Notes: a model not told the origin generated them from the sequence alone. Positions 8,154-16,758 are shown, counted from the stretch's first letter. The stretch: DNA of 64,000 nucleotides from Kutzneria viridogrisea (GCA_014138725.1 JACJID010000006.1:700122-764121), one strand, 5' to 3'. Made by a program: numbers and translations.

Positions 8154-9023
8154 TCACCAGCGGACGGCGGTGAAGTCGATTGGTTGGGGCCGCATGGCCC
8201 TGACCCGCTCGGTCAGTCCCCGCAGGCGCCTGCTCATCTCGGCCGCCGGTAGGTGCCTGCGGTCCCCGTGGCCCGGGAACAGCCACTCGAAGCGCAGCCC
8301 GTCCACCGACCGCTCCAGCGAGGCGGCCAGCGCCTCGACCGAGTACCAGGTGACGCTCTCCGCGATCTCCACGTCCGCGGTGGTGCGCGACCAGTACAGG
8401 CTGTCCCCGCTGAAGCAGGACCGCTCGTCGGCGACGTACAGCACGCTGCCCTCGGTGTGCCCGGGCAGCGGGTGCGCGACCACGCCCTCGGCGACCTCGA
8501 TCGGCTCGATCCCGGTCAGGACCTCGTCCGCGTCCGGGGCCGCTTCGAGATCACCTTCGTGAATCCACAGCCGCGCGCCGAATCGGTCCGCATAACGCCG
8601 ACCGTGTGCCGCGTGGTCCCGATGAGTAAGCAGGACTTCGGTCACCGGTCCGAACCGCTCATATCGCTGCGCCAGTGATTCGCTCCACCGCGGAGTGTCG
8701 ATCATCAGGTTTCCGCCGGGGCGTCGCAGCAGATAGGAATTGGCCCCCGCCGTCCGCGTCGAGTTGTGCCCGCACAGGTACGCGCCCTCGGTCAGCGGCA
8801 GCGGGTACGGGTCGAGTTCAGGGTCCAACCCGCGCGCGTGGCGGCGGATCGACCTGGTGGGACAGGCGTACGCCGCGGCGTGCAGCGTGCGCTCCTCCGC
8901 CTCGTCCCGTGGCTGGCGCAGCACTTCCGAACGGCCCGCCACCTCACCGATCAGACCGGGCGCCAACTGCCGGGCGACGTCGCAGTTGGTGCACCGCTCA
9001 TCCACGAACCAACCTGACTGCAT
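8154..9023 (-). CDS. ferredoxin-like / metallo-beta-lactamase-fold fusion
   Basis: A 289-residue protein. The first 70 residues look like a single-cluster ferredoxin with three cysteines (CTNC, then ACPT), suggesting a 3Fe-4S or labile 4Fe-4S cluster. A metallo-beta-lactamase fold follows: GANSYLL, the metal motif written here as THRDHAAHG, PGHTEGS, CFSGDSLY and LFPGHGD. The usual HxHxDH motif is altered, as in other ferredoxin-linked members, so metal ligation may differ. The substrate is unknown; glyoxalase II-like hydrolysis or a redox role are possible. ATG 9023 has AAGGGGGAG upstream. It is not in an operon with the helicase, because a hairpin repeat separates them. Confidence 0.85.
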   Translation of the reverse strand: MQSGWFVDERCTNCDVARQLAPGLIGEVAGRSEVLRQPRDEAEERTLHAAAYACPTRSIRRHARGLDPELDPYPLPLTEGAYLCGHNSTRTAGANSYLLRRPGGNLMIDTPRWSESLAQRYERFGPVTEVLLTHRDHAAHGRRYADRFGARLWIHEGDLEAAPDADEVLTGIEPIEVAEGVVAHPLPGHTEGSVLYVADERSCFSGDSLYWSRTTADVEIAESVTWYSVEALAASLERSVDGLRFEWLFPGHGDRRHLPAAEMSRRLRGLTERVRAMRPQPIDFTAVRW

Positions 9024-9042
9024 TTTCGCTCCCCCTTCTCGC

Positions 9043-9057
9043 GTATTTCATGAATAC
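9043..9057. promoter_or_regulatory. operator-like palindrome before the metallo-hydrolase
   Basis: GTATT and AATAC flank TCATG, 20 bp upstream of the start codon. It could be a repressor site or part of the -10 region. No local regulator is obviously linked to it. Confidence 0.3.
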
Positions 9058-9192
9058 CACACGCCTCGCCCGGGGAAGAAGGCGAAAACCCCCTTGACTT
9101 CAATCGGAATAGCCGCTCTGACGCGACCCCCTTGACGGATTCCGCGTATTGTGATCAAAACTAAAACGCCGTTACAAAACCGGTCCGGGGGT

Positions 9193-9240
9193 CCAGGGGG
9201 CGGAGCCCTCCTGGCTTGGGGCGTGGGGCGAGAGCCCCAC
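9193..9240. terminator. tandem GC-rich stem-loops downstream of tRNA-His
   Basis: Two hairpins follow each other: CCAGG(9193-)/CCTGG(-9214) with a nearly perfect stem, and GTGGGGC (9223-9229) with GCCCCAC (9234-9240) closing a GAGA tetraloop. With the stronger hairpin at 9250 they make a multi-step stop for transcription coming from the tRNA side. The remaining DNA from 9024 to 9192 holds no gene that I can see. Confidence 0.45.
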
Positions 9241-9249
9241 AGTCATAGG

Positions 9250-9286
9250 AAAAGGGGACCGGCGCGAGCAGCGCCGGTCCCCTTTT
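9250..9286 (-). terminator. terminator after tRNA-His
   Basis: A perfect 16-bp stem (9250-9265 with 9271-9286; arm AAAAGGGGACCGGCGC) has a 5-nt loop and T/A ends on both sides, so it can work in either direction. It starts 5 bp past the tRNA 3' end. Confidence 0.85.
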
Positions 9287-9290
9287 CTCG

Positions 9291-9364
9291 GGTGAGTGAC
9301 GGGATTTGAACCCGCGACACCTGGGATCACAACCCAGTGCTCTGCCAACTGAGCTACACCCACC
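9291..9364 (-). tRNA. tRNA-His (anticodon GTG)
   Basis: On the minus strand the cloverleaf is complete. The acceptor GTGGGTG pairs with CACTCAC, the D arm is GCTCAGTTGGCAGAGC, the anticodon loop TTGTGAT sits in a CTGGG/CCCAG stem, and the T arm is CGGGTTCAAATCCCG. The anticodon is GTG. Base 9364 supplies the extra G at -1 that opposes C73 (9291), the identity mark of tRNA-His. CCA is not encoded. Confidence 0.97.
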
Positions 9365-9434
9365 ATGTCCTGCCGACCGTCTCCGGCGGCGACTGGCATA
9401 GCGTAGCGCACGCCCGCCGAGGCTCAAAAACGGG

Positions 9435-10046
9435 TCAGCCGATCCCGTCGGCGCGCAGCAGTTCGGCGGCCACTGCCTGGGCTTGTTCGCTGCTGGGGCC
9501 GGGCTGGGGCACGAAGGCGGTGCCGCGGTAGTAGGCCAGTTCGCGGATGGACTCGCGGATGTCGGCCAGCGCGCGGTGGGCCAGGCCCTTGCCGGGCTGC
9601 GCGTAGTAGATGCGCGGGTACCAGCGCCGGCACAGCTCCTTGATGGAGGACACGTCGACCATGCGGTAGTGCAGGTGCGCGTCGAGTGCGGGCATGTCGC
9701 GGGCGATGAAGCCGCGGTCGGTGGCGATGGAGTTGCCCGCGAGCGGGGCGGTGCGCGGGTCGGGCACGTACTGGCGGATGTAGTCGAGCACGAGCTGCTC
9801 GGCCTGTTCCAGGGTGATCGGGGACTGGCGTACCTCCTCGGTGAGGCCCGAGTTGGCGTGCATCTGGCGGACCACGTCGGGCATGCCGTCCAGCGCGGCG
9901 TCATCGGCGTGGATCACCACGTCCACGCCCTCGCCAAGGACGTTCAGCTCGGCATCGGTGACCAGGGCGGCGATCTCGATCAGGGCGTCCTTGCCCAGAT
10001 CGAGCCCGGTCATCTCGCAGTCAATCCACACCAGACGATCAGTCAC
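9435..10046 (-). CDS. orn: oligoribonuclease
   Basis: A 203-residue cytoplasmic DEDDh 3'-5' exonuclease that degrades 2-5 nt RNAs and pGpG to mononucleotides. Asp9 and Glu11 ([10 protein letters not shown]), the [10 protein letters not shown] block and HRALADI supply the metal-binding and catalytic residues. Length and order match the family over the full protein. The start is GTG 10046. It is divergent from the HerA-like ATPase gene and lies 71 bp from tRNA-His, an arrangement often kept in related actinobacteria. Confidence 0.95.
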   Translation of the reverse strand: MTDRLVWIDCEMTGLDLGKDALIEIAALVTDAELNVLGEGVDVVIHADDAALDGMPDVVRQMHANSGLTEEVRQSPITLEQAEQLVLDYIRQYVPDPRTAPLAGNSIATDRGFIARDMPALDAHLHYRMVDVSSIKELCRRWYPRIYYAQPGKGLAHRALADIRESIRELAYYRGTAFVPQPGPSSEQAQAVAAELLRADGIG

Positions 10047-10153
10047 CCAGCAGAGCCTAGACCGCCACGGGCCGTAATCGGCTGAACGCGCGCGATCGGG
10101 CCGTCCTGTCTACCCTCGATTGCGCCGATCGGTGGAACCCGCAGGAGGCCGCA

Positions 10154-11680
10154 GTGTCCGCATTCGAGGAGATCACCGCTGGTTACGCCACCGAGGGCGG
10201 TGCACTGGAGCTGGGGGCGGCGGTAGTGGACGGCAGGGCCGAGGCCACCGCCAGGGTGCGGCTGCCGCTGGCGACGCTGAACCGGCACGGCCTGGTGGCG
10301 GGCGCCACGGGCACCGGAAAGACCAAGACCCTGCAACTGATGGCCGAGCAGCTGTCGGCGGCGGGCGTGCCGGTGGTGATGGCCGACATGAAGGGGGACC
10401 TGTCCGGGCTGTCGGCGCCGGGCGCGGGCGGGGACAAGGTGGCCAAGCGGGCGCGGGAGACGGGGGACGACTGGGCGGCCGCGGGCTTCCCGGTGCAGTT
10501 CCTGTCGCTGGGAACCGGCGGGTCCAGTGTGCCGATCCGGGCGACGATCACCAGCTTCGGGCCGATCCTGCTGTCGAAGGTGCTGGGGCTCAACGACACC
10601 CAGGAGTCCACCCTCGGCCTGATCTTCCACTGGGCGGACTCGCGGAGCCTGCCGCTGCTGGACACCAAGGACCTGCGGGCGGTCATCCAGCACCTGACCA
10701 GCGACGAGGGCAAGGAGGACCTGAAGGGGCTGGGCGGGGTGTCCTCGGCCACGGCGGGCGTGATCCTGCGGTCGCTGCTCAACCTGGAGTCGCAGGGCGG
10801 GGACACGTTCTTCGGCGAGCCGGAGCTGGACCCCGCGGACCTGATGCGCTCCGAGGAGGGGCGCGGGGTGATCAGCCTGCTGGAGCTGGCCGAGTTGCAG
10901 GGCAAGCCCGCGCTGTTCTCCACCTTCCTGATGTGGCTGCTCGCGGCGCTGTTCCACGAGTTGCCCGAGGAGGGTGACCTGGACAAGCCGAAGCTGGTGT
11001 TCTTCTTCGACGAGGCGCACCTGCTGTTCGCCGACGCCTCGAAGGCGTTCCTGGAGCAGATCGTGCAGACGGTGAAGCTGATCCGCTCGAAGGGGGTGGG
11101 CGTCTTCTTCTGCACGCAGCTGCCCACCGACATCCCCAACGCGGTGCTGTCCCAGCTCGGCGCCAGGGTGCAGCACGCGCTGCGGGCCTTCACCCCGGAC
11201 GACCAGAAGGCGTTGGCGCAGACCGTGAAGACCTACCCGACCACGCCGCACTACGACCTGAGCAAGGCGCTGACCTCGCTGGGCATCGGCGAGGCCGTGG
11301 TCACCGTGCTCAGCGAGCAGGGCGCGCCCACGCCGGTGGCCTGGACCAGGTTGCGCCCGCCGAGGTCGCTGATGGCCTCCATCGGCGCGGACGCGATCAA
11401 GCAGGCGGCCGGGGCCTCCCCGCTGGCGGCCAAGTACGCGGAGACCATCGACCGGGAGTCGGCGTACGAGAAGTTGCTGGCCAAGGTGACCCCGCCCGCA
11501 CGGCAGGAGCCTGAGTCGGCGCCCGAGCCGGAGCAGCCTCGCAAGCAGGACAGGGACGAGCCGGGCCTGTTCGGCCAGGTGCTGGGCAGCCCGGCGGTGA
11601 AGTCCTTCCTGCGCTCCGCGGGCAGCGCGCTGGGCCGGGAGATCACCCGCGGCCTGTTCGGCACCGGCAAACGGCGTTGA
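10154..11680 (+). CDS. HerA-like P-loop ATPase (DUF853 family)
   Basis: A 508-residue ATPase of the HerA/FtsK-like group. Walker A is GATGTGKTKT (about residues 50-59), the Walker B region is LVFFFDEAHLLF (near 280), and a sensor/arginine-finger region follows (FCTQLPTDIPNAVLSQLGARVQHALR). The C-terminal 80 residues are charged and Pro/Glu-rich, probably flexible, ending in a short helix. The family is annotated as a helicase, but no in vivo role is settled. GTG 10154 has GCAGGAGG upstream. It is transcribed away from orn. Confidence 0.85.
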   Translation: MSAFEEITAGYATEGGALELGAAVVDGRAEATARVRLPLATLNRHGLVAGATGTGKTKTLQLMAEQLSAAGVPVVMADMKGDLSGLSAPGAGGDKVAKRARETGDDWAAAGFPVQFLSLGTGGSSVPIRATITSFGPILLSKVLGLNDTQESTLGLIFHWADSRSLPLLDTKDLRAVIQHLTSDEGKEDLKGLGGVSSATAGVILRSLLNLESQGGDTFFGEPELDPADLMRSEEGRGVISLLELAELQGKPALFSTFLMWLLAALFHELPEEGDLDKPKLVFFFDEAHLLFADASKAFLEQIVQTVKLIRSKGVGVFFCTQLPTDIPNAVLSQLGARVQHALRAFTPDDQKALAQTVKTYPTTPHYDLSKALTSLGIGEAVVTVLSEQGAPTPVAWTRLRPPRSLMASIGADAIKQAAGASPLAAKYAETIDRESAYEKLLAKVTPPARQEPESAPEPEQPRKQDRDEPGLFGQVLGSPAVKSFLRSAGSALGREITRGLFGTGKRR

Positions 11681-11685
11681 CGCAG

Positions 11686-11716
11686 ACGTTTGCAAAGTGG
11701 CAGGCTTTGCAAACGT
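11686..11716. promoter_or_regulatory. 12-bp inverted-repeat operator over the regulator start
   Basis: ACGTTTGCAAAG (11686-11697) is perfectly repeated in inverse as CTTTGCAAACGT (11705-11716) with a 7-nt spacer. It covers both possible start codons (GTG 11697 and GTG 11715) of the ArsR-like gene. An autoregulatory site blocking a leaderless or near-leaderless promoter is inferred. Only 5 bp separate it from the previous gene. Confidence 0.75.
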
Positions 11717-12227
11717 GGACGAGGAGGAGCTGTCCGGGCACCCGGTGCGGGCCGCGCTGCTGGCGCTGCTGGCCGAGCGCGGCACGCTGACCTCCACCGA
11801 GGCCGCGCGCGAGCTGGGCGAGAGCTCCGGCCTGTGTTCCTTCCACCTGCGCCAACTGGCCAAGCACGGCCTCCTGGAGGAGGTCGCGGGCGCCCGCGGC
11901 CGGGTCCGCCCGTGGCGGCTGCGCGAGCGGGCGGCAGTGGCAGCCGAGCAGTTCGACCGGCTGGCCAGGGAACTGGAGGACGAGGGCTTCCGGCGCTGGC
12001 AGCAGGGCCGTGCGAACGCGCCTGAGCAGTGGCGTCAGGACGAGGCGTTCAGCGCCGTGCTGCACCTGAGCCCCGATCAGCTTCCGCAGGTGGCGGCGGA
12101 GATCCGCGCGGTGCTCGCCCGGTACGCCTCGCCCCGTCCAGGCACCGGCCCGGTGGCCGGTGTCGTCCGACTGTTCCCACTGCTCCCGGTCCCACTGCCC
12201 CTGGAGAACGAGAAGCCATGTCCGTGA
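11697..12227 (+). CDS. ArsR-like winged-helix regulator coupled to def
   Basis: A 176-residue (or 170 from GTG 11715) DNA-binding protein. The winged helix covers about residues 15-75 (HPVRAALLALLAERG, then LTSTEAARELGESSGLCSFHLRQLAKHGLL). The C-terminal half is helical and resembles HTH_20 regulators. No metal-binding Cys cluster is present, so a metal sensor is unlikely. The gene overlaps def by 10 bp, implying translational coupling. The inverted repeat over its start suggests autoregulation and therefore control of deformylase. Which start is used is uncertain: 11715 would leave the operator largely untranslated. Confidence 0.82.
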   Translation: MAGFANVDEEELSGHPVRAALLALLAERGTLTSTEAARELGESSGLCSFHLRQLAKHGLLEEVAGARGRVRPWRLRERAAVAAEQFDRLARELEDEGFRRWQQGRANAPEQWRQDEAFSAVLHLSPDQLPQVAAEIRAVLARYASPRPGTGPVAGVVRLFPLLPVPLPLENEKPCP

Positions 12228-12736
12228 AAGACCTCCGCTACTTCGGCGACCCGGTGCTGACCAGCCCGTCAGATCCGGTGACCAGGTTCGACAAGTCGCT
12301 GCGCGCGCTGGTCGAGGACCTGCTGGACACCGTGCGCAGGCCGGGCCGCGCGGGGCTGGCCGCACCGCAGATCGGGGTCGGCCTGCGGGCGTTCAGCTAC
12401 AACGTGGATGGCAAGATCGGCTACGTGCTCAACCCGGAGGTCGTGGAGCTCTCCGAACAGCGGCAGGACGGGCCGGAGGCCTGCTTGTCCGTGCCTGGCC
12501 TGGGTTTTCCCACCGAGCGCGCGATGTACGCGGTGGTGCGCGGGGTGAACGTGGACAACGAGCCGGTGGAGGTCAGCGGCGAGGGGCTGATGGCCCGCTG
12601 CCTGCAACACGAGACCGACCACCTCAACGGCATGCTGTACCTGGACCGGCTGGACAAGGCCACCCGGCGGCAGGCGCTGCGCCAGGTGCGGGAGTCGGAC
12701 TGGTTCGGAGTCGACACGCGCGTGAAACACGGCTGA
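12218..12736 (+). CDS. def: peptide deformylase
   Basis: A 172-residue metalloenzyme that removes the formyl group from nascent proteins at the ribosome. The three family motifs are present: GLAAPQIG (46-53), EACLS (87-91, metal-binding Cys89) and HETDH (131-135, two His ligands and catalytic Glu). Motif II reads EACLS instead of the common EGCLS, which occurs in some members. The start ATG lies inside the upstream regulator gene. It is probably not the only deformylase in the genome; the linkage to a regulator hints at an inducible second copy. Confidence 0.93.
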   Translation: MSVKDLRYFGDPVLTSPSDPVTRFDKSLRALVEDLLDTVRRPGRAGLAAPQIGVGLRAFSYNVDGKIGYVLNPEVVELSEQRQDGPEACLSVPGLGFPTERAMYAVVRGVNVDNEPVEVSGEGLMARCLQHETDHLNGMLYLDRLDKATRRQALRQVRESDWFGVDTRVKHG

Positions 12737-12793
12737 CCCAAAGGGGTCCTAGTGTCCATGGTGGACATACGACCCCGTGGGGAGGCAATCCGG

Positions 12794-12973
12794 ATGTCAA
12801 CGCCCTGCACCATCTGCGGTGCCGACCGAGCCCAGTCCCCGTCCGACTTCTTCTGCTCCGACCAGTGCCAGCGCGAGTGGCACGGCAGGCAGGTGGACCC
12901 GTTGGTCACCGACCTGGGCACCTGGCTGCCCACACACATGGTGCGTGCGGCGGCCAGTTGGCGCGCGGCGTGA
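12794..12973 (+). CDS. small zinc-ribbon-like protein
   Basis: A 59-residue protein with a CxxC...CxxxC pattern (CTICGADRAQSPSDFFCSDQC), likely holding one zinc ion, then a short helix. ATG 12794 with GGGAGG upstream is preferred over the in-frame GTG at 12752. Its stop TGA (12971-12973) is directly followed by the stop of the convergent acyl-CoA synthetase gene, with no gap. The function is unknown; the motif is like the FYVE/MYND-type or DUF small zinc fingers common in actinobacteria. Confidence 0.7.
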   Translation: MSTPCTICGADRAQSPSDFFCSDQCQREWHGRQVDPLVTDLGTWLPTHMVRAAASWRAA

Positions 12974-14533
12974 TCAGCGCAGCAGGCGCTTGAGCACCTT
13001 CCCGGTCGAGTTGCGCGGCAGCTCGTCCAGGAAGGTCACCTCACGCGGCACGCAGTAGCGCGCCAGCCTGCCGCGCACGTGGTCCCGAACTGACTCGGCG
13101 GTCAATTCGGCGCCCTCGGTCAGTACGACGAAGGCCGCCAGCCGCTGGCCGAACTCGGCGTCGGGCACCCCGACCACCGCGACCTCACGCACCTGTGGCA
13201 GCGCGGCGATGGCGTCCTCGGTGGCGCGCGGGTACACGTTCTCCCCACCGGAGACGATCATCTCGTCGTCCCTGCCGACCACGAACAGCCTGCCCTCGGC
13301 GTCCAGGTGCCCCAGGTCCCCGGTGGACATCAGGCCCTCGCGGACCTCCTTGCCCGAGCCGTTGGTGTAGCCCTCGAACAGCATGTCGTTGCCCACGAAG
13401 ATGCGGCCCACACCGCCCTGCGGCACAGGTGCCCCCGCCTCGTCCAGGATCGCCAGGCGGGTGCCCAGCGGGGGCCTGCCCGCGGTGGACGGGGCCGCGT
13501 GCAGGTCCTCCGGGGTGGCGATCGTCGCCCAGGAGACCTCGGTGGAGCCGTACAGGTTGTAGAGCACGGGCCCGAACTCGCGCTGGAACTGCTGGGCCAC
13601 CGGGGCGGGCAGGGCCGAACCGCTGGAGGCCACGACGCGCAGCGCCGGCAGGGGACGTGGCGCCCCGTGCAGGTCCAGGATCCGTTGCAGCATCACCGGT
13701 ACCGCAAAGAGTGACGTGCACTTGTTGCTGGCCAAGGCATCCACAGTGGACTTGGGGTCGAACCTGCGGTGCAGCACCAACGTGGCGCCCAGCACCACAC
13801 CGATCTGGAACGCCGCGAGCCCCCAGGTGTGGAACAGCGGGGCGCTGATCAGTGAGACCTCACCGCTGTGCAAGGGGATCCGGGACAGCAGTGCGGCGGC
13901 GGGGGACAGGCTGGCCGGTTCGGGTCGGCGGGCGCCCTTCGGCGTGCCGGTGGTGCCGGAGGTCAGCACGATCAGCCGCCCGCGCGGTGGGCGCCTTGGC
14001 AGCGGGGTGGCCGCCGAGGAGTCGATCAGCCCTTGCAGGGTGCCCTGGTCGGGCGGTCCGTCCGTCCACGCGACAACCGTTGTCACGCCGGGGAAATCCC
14101 CCGCGAACTCCTCGTCCGCGATCAGCGTGGTGACCTGCTGGTCGCTCAGCACCGCGCGCAACTGCGCCGTGGCCAGCCCGGTGTTGAGCAGCACGGTGTT
14201 CGCGCCCAGCTTCGCGCAGGCCATCGCGGCCTCGATGAACCCGCGGTGGTTGCGGCACAACAGACCCACGGTGCTGCCCGCGCGCACGCCCCGGCCGGTG
14301 AGCCCGTGCGCGAGCCGGGTCGTACGCTCCTCGACCTCGCGATAGCTCAGGCTGCCCAGTTCGTCGATGATCGCGATCCGGTCCGGGTGCCGTGCCGCGC
14401 CCACGGCGTAGCCGAAGGGCAGGGTGAGGTCCCAGCGCAGGTAGCCGCCGACCACGCCGAGCAGGCGGTCCGGCCGCATTGGGCGCACGATTCCCGCGCG
14501 TACCAACGTGACCAGTTCGCGCACCGCGTTCAC
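12974..14533 (-). CDS. acyl-CoA synthetase / AMP-binding enzyme
   Basis: A 519-residue adenylating enzyme that activates a carboxylic acid as acyl-AMP and then as the CoA thioester. The motifs are LTSGTTGTPKG (P-loop), YGSTEVSW, STGDLG and the C-terminal lysine motif NSTGKVLKRLL. An N-terminal extension of about 40 residues precedes the domain. GTG 14533 overlaps the stop of the upstream reductase gene (GTGA), so the two are translated together. The pair suggests activation of a fatty acid to acyl-CoA followed by reduction. The substrate chain length is not visible from the sequence. Confidence 0.9.
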   Translation of the reverse strand: MNAVRELVTLVRAGIVRPMRPDRLLGVVGGYLRWDLTLPFGYAVGAARHPDRIAIIDELGSLSYREVEERTTRLAHGLTGRGVRAGSTVGLLCRNHRGFIEAAMACAKLGANTVLLNTGLATAQLRAVLSDQQVTTLIADEEFAGDFPGVTTVVAWTDGPPDQGTLQGLIDSSAATPLPRRPPRGRLIVLTSGTTGTPKGARRPEPASLSPAAALLSRIPLHSGEVSLISAPLFHTWGLAAFQIGVVLGATLVLHRRFDPKSTVDALASNKCTSLFAVPVMLQRILDLHGAPRPLPALRVVASSGSALPAPVAQQFQREFGPVLYNLYGSTEVSWATIATPEDLHAAPSTAGRPPLGTRLAILDEAGAPVPQGGVGRIFVGNDMLFEGYTNGSGKEVREGLMSTGDLGHLDAEGRLFVVGRDDEMIVSGGENVYPRATEDAIAALPQVREVAVVGVPDAEFGQRLAAFVVLTEGAELTAESVRDHVRGRLARYCVPREVTFLDELPRNSTGKVLKRLLR

Positions 14534-16425
14534 GAGGCGTCCCGCTGCCGACCTTCGGGGACCACGCGGTACACCACGTTGAGCAGGCGGTCGGCCAGCT
14601 TGGGCGCCAGCGCGTAGCCCAGCGCCGCGAACACCCCGAACGGCTTGTTCACCGCCTTGGGCCGCTTGACCAACGCGCGGACCACCAGTGCCGCGGCCTG
14701 CTCGGGACTGGCGGCGGGGAACCGGTCGTACACCTTGGTGGGACCGATCATCGGGGTGCGCACCAGCGGCATGTGCACCGTGGTGAAGGTGATGCCGTGG
14801 CCCAGCGTCTCGGTGGCGGCGACCGCGCTGAACTCGTCCAGCGCCGCCTTGGACGCCAGGTAGGCGGAGAAGCGCGGGGTGTTGGTCTGCACGCCCATGG
14901 AGGAGATGTTCACGATGTGGCCGAACCTGCGCTGCTTGAAGTGCGGCAGCAGGGCGAGGATCAGCCGCACCGGGGCGAAGTAGTTGATGGCCATCGTGCG
15001 CTCGAAGTCGTGCTGGCGGTCCAGCGAGCGCGACAGCGAGCGCCGGATCGAGCGGCCCGCGTTGTTCACCAGCATGTCCACCGCGGGCTGCTCGTCCAGG
15101 ATGCGCTTGACCAGGGTGCGCACCGACTCGGTGTCGGTCAGGTCGCAGGGGTACACGAAGGCCGAGCCGCCGCGTCCGGTGATCTCCGCGCGGACCTGCT
15201 CCAGTTCCTCGGTGCGCCGGGCCACCAGCAGTGGGATCGCGCCCAGCCCGGCCACGGCGAAGGCGGTGGCGCGGCCGATGCCCGAGGAGGCGCCGGTGAT
15301 CACGATGCGCTTGCCGTCCAGTGGACCGCGTGGCCCCGGCCTGCGGGCGCGCAGCGGGTCCAGGTGCCGCGACCAGTAGTCGAGCAGCACCTTGGCGTAG
15401 GAGTCGAACTCCGGTACTTCGAGATCGCCCAGCGCCGCACGGGTCGCCGTGGAGTCGAACTCCGCCGTGAAAGTCAGGTGTGGCAACACTTCCGGCGGAA
15501 TCCCGAACACCGAGCGCAGTCCCGGCATCCGCCGTGCACTGCGCGCCACCGAACCCGTCAGCCTGCGGGTGGCCTTCGCGGTGGGCAGCCGGGAGGGCGC
15601 GCTGGCCACGATCCTGGGTGCGCCGGTGGCCTTGGCCAGCGCGTTGTAGACCGCCACCAGGGACTGCGGGCGCGGGGCCGTCAGGTGGAAGGTGCTGCCG
15701 CTGGGGTGCTCGGCGTGCAGGAGCCGGTCCAGCGCCTCGACCACGTAGTCCACCGGAACCAGGTTGGTGGCGCCCAGGTCGGCGCCGACCAGCGGCAGGA
15801 AGCCGGGCAGCTTGGCGACCCCGGTCAGCGCCGGGAAGAAGTAGTACGGCCCGTCGATCTTGTCCATCTCGCCGGTGCGCGAGTCGCCGACCACCGCGGC
15901 CGGGCGGTACACCCGCCAGGGAACCGAGTCCTGCTCGCGAACCAGCTTCTCCGACTCGAACTTCGTGCGGTGGTAGGGCGAGGGCAGCCGCTGGCCCAGG
16001 TCGAAGTCGGTCTCCCGGAACGGGCCCTCGTGCTCACCGGCCACCGCCACCGAGGACACGTGGTGCAGGCAGCCCGCGCCGACACGAGCCGCGAACTCGA
16101 TCACGTGTGCCGTGCCTCGCACGTTGACCGCCTCGTTGAGCTCGTCCCCGGTGCGCATGTCGTACACCGCGCCCAGGTGGATCACGTGGTCGACCCGGTC
16201 GGGCAGGTCGGTCTCGGCGATGCCCAGCCCCGGGGCCGTCAGGTCCCCCGGCACCGGCACCACCTTCTCCGCGGCGGGCCAGGCCGAGGCGATCTCCGCG
16301 ATGCGCCCCCTCGACCCGGGCCGGACCAGCACGTACACGGTGTCGCACCCGGGGCGGGCCAGCAGGCGCCCGATCAGGCGCCTGCCGATGAACCCGGTGC
16401 CGCCGGTGACGAAGTAGCTGCTCAT
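14530..16425 (-). CDS. fused extended/classical SDR, AcrA1-like fatty acyl-CoA reductase
   Basis: A 631-residue protein made of two dehydrogenases. The N-terminal half is an extended SDR (TGGTGFIG near residue 8, active-site YHRTK, NAD-binding_4 type), as in fatty acyl-CoA reductases. The C-terminal half from about 375 is a classical SDR (GASSGIG, NNAG, YLASKAA). The same fusion order and a near-equal length (650) are found in mycobacterial AcrA1 (Rv3391). Reduction of an acyl-CoA to aldehyde or alcohol, or of a beta-keto ester, is inferred. ATG 16425 leads a two-gene operon with the acyl-CoA synthetase. Confidence 0.88.
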   Translation of the reverse strand: MSSYFVTGGTGFIGRRLIGRLLARPGCDTVYVLVRPGSRGRIAEIASAWPAAEKVVPVPGDLTAPGLGIAETDLPDRVDHVIHLGAVYDMRTGDELNEAVNVRGTAHVIEFAARVGAGCLHHVSSVAVAGEHEGPFRETDFDLGQRLPSPYHRTKFESEKLVREQDSVPWRVYRPAAVVGDSRTGEMDKIDGPYYFFPALTGVAKLPGFLPLVGADLGATNLVPVDYVVEALDRLLHAEHPSGSTFHLTAPRPQSLVAVYNALAKATGAPRIVASAPSRLPTAKATRRLTGSVARSARRMPGLRSVFGIPPEVLPHLTFTAEFDSTATRAALGDLEVPEFDSYAKVLLDYWSRHLDPLRARRPGPRGPLDGKRIVITGASSGIGRATAFAVAGLGAIPLLVARRTEELEQVRAEITGRGGSAFVYPCDLTDTESVRTLVKRILDEQPAVDMLVNNAGRSIRRSLSRSLDRQHDFERTMAINYFAPVRLILALLPHFKQRRFGHIVNISSMGVQTNTPRFSAYLASKAALDEFSAVAATETLGHGITFTTVHMPLVRTPMIGPTKVYDRFPAASPEQAAALVVRALVKRPKAVNKPFGVFAALGYALAPKLADRLLNVVYRVVPEGRQRDAS

Positions 16426-16483
16426 GACACCTCCCTGGTTCAGATAATGCCACTACCTACCCGTGAGTAGGAAGCCTGGGCAT

Positions 16484-16536
16484 GCCATGAAAGTGCCGTT
16501 CACTGCGCTCAACGCCAGCAACGGCACTTTCATGGC
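16484..16536. repeat. dispersed hairpin repeat, ATGAAAGTGCCGTTC type, copy 3
   Basis: The 17-bp outer arms are perfect (16484-16500 with 16520-16536). The inner 19 nt no longer pair well, so this copy has a decayed centre. It lies in a divergent intergenic region, unlike most copies, which sit behind stop codons. Confidence 0.85.
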
Positions 16537-16560
16537 CCCCCCGGCCCGTACCATCGCCCC

Positions 16561-16758
16561 GTGAAGGAGTTCCAGGCCAGGCCCGTGCACCTGCTGTTCG
16601 GTCTGCTGGCGGTCGTCTGCGCGGTGATCAGCGCGAGTTCGGTGCAGGACACGCCGCTGCGCGTGGGCTGGATCACGATCGGGCTGGCGGGTCTGGTGTG
16701 GCTGGGCTTCGTGGGCGCGGCCCTGCGGCGTCAGCGCAGGCGGCGCTCCAACACCTGA
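16561..16758 (+). CDS. small two-helix membrane protein
   Basis: A 65-residue protein with two hydrophobic segments (about 11-27 and 36-55) and a basic tail RRQRRRRSNT. The start is GTG 16561. Its last 28 bp overlap the 3' end of the convergent acetyltransferase gene. No function is recognised. Confidence 0.6.
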   Translation: MKEFQARPVHLLFGLLAVVCAVISASSVQDTPLRVGWITIGLAGLVWLGFVGAALRRQRRRRSNT

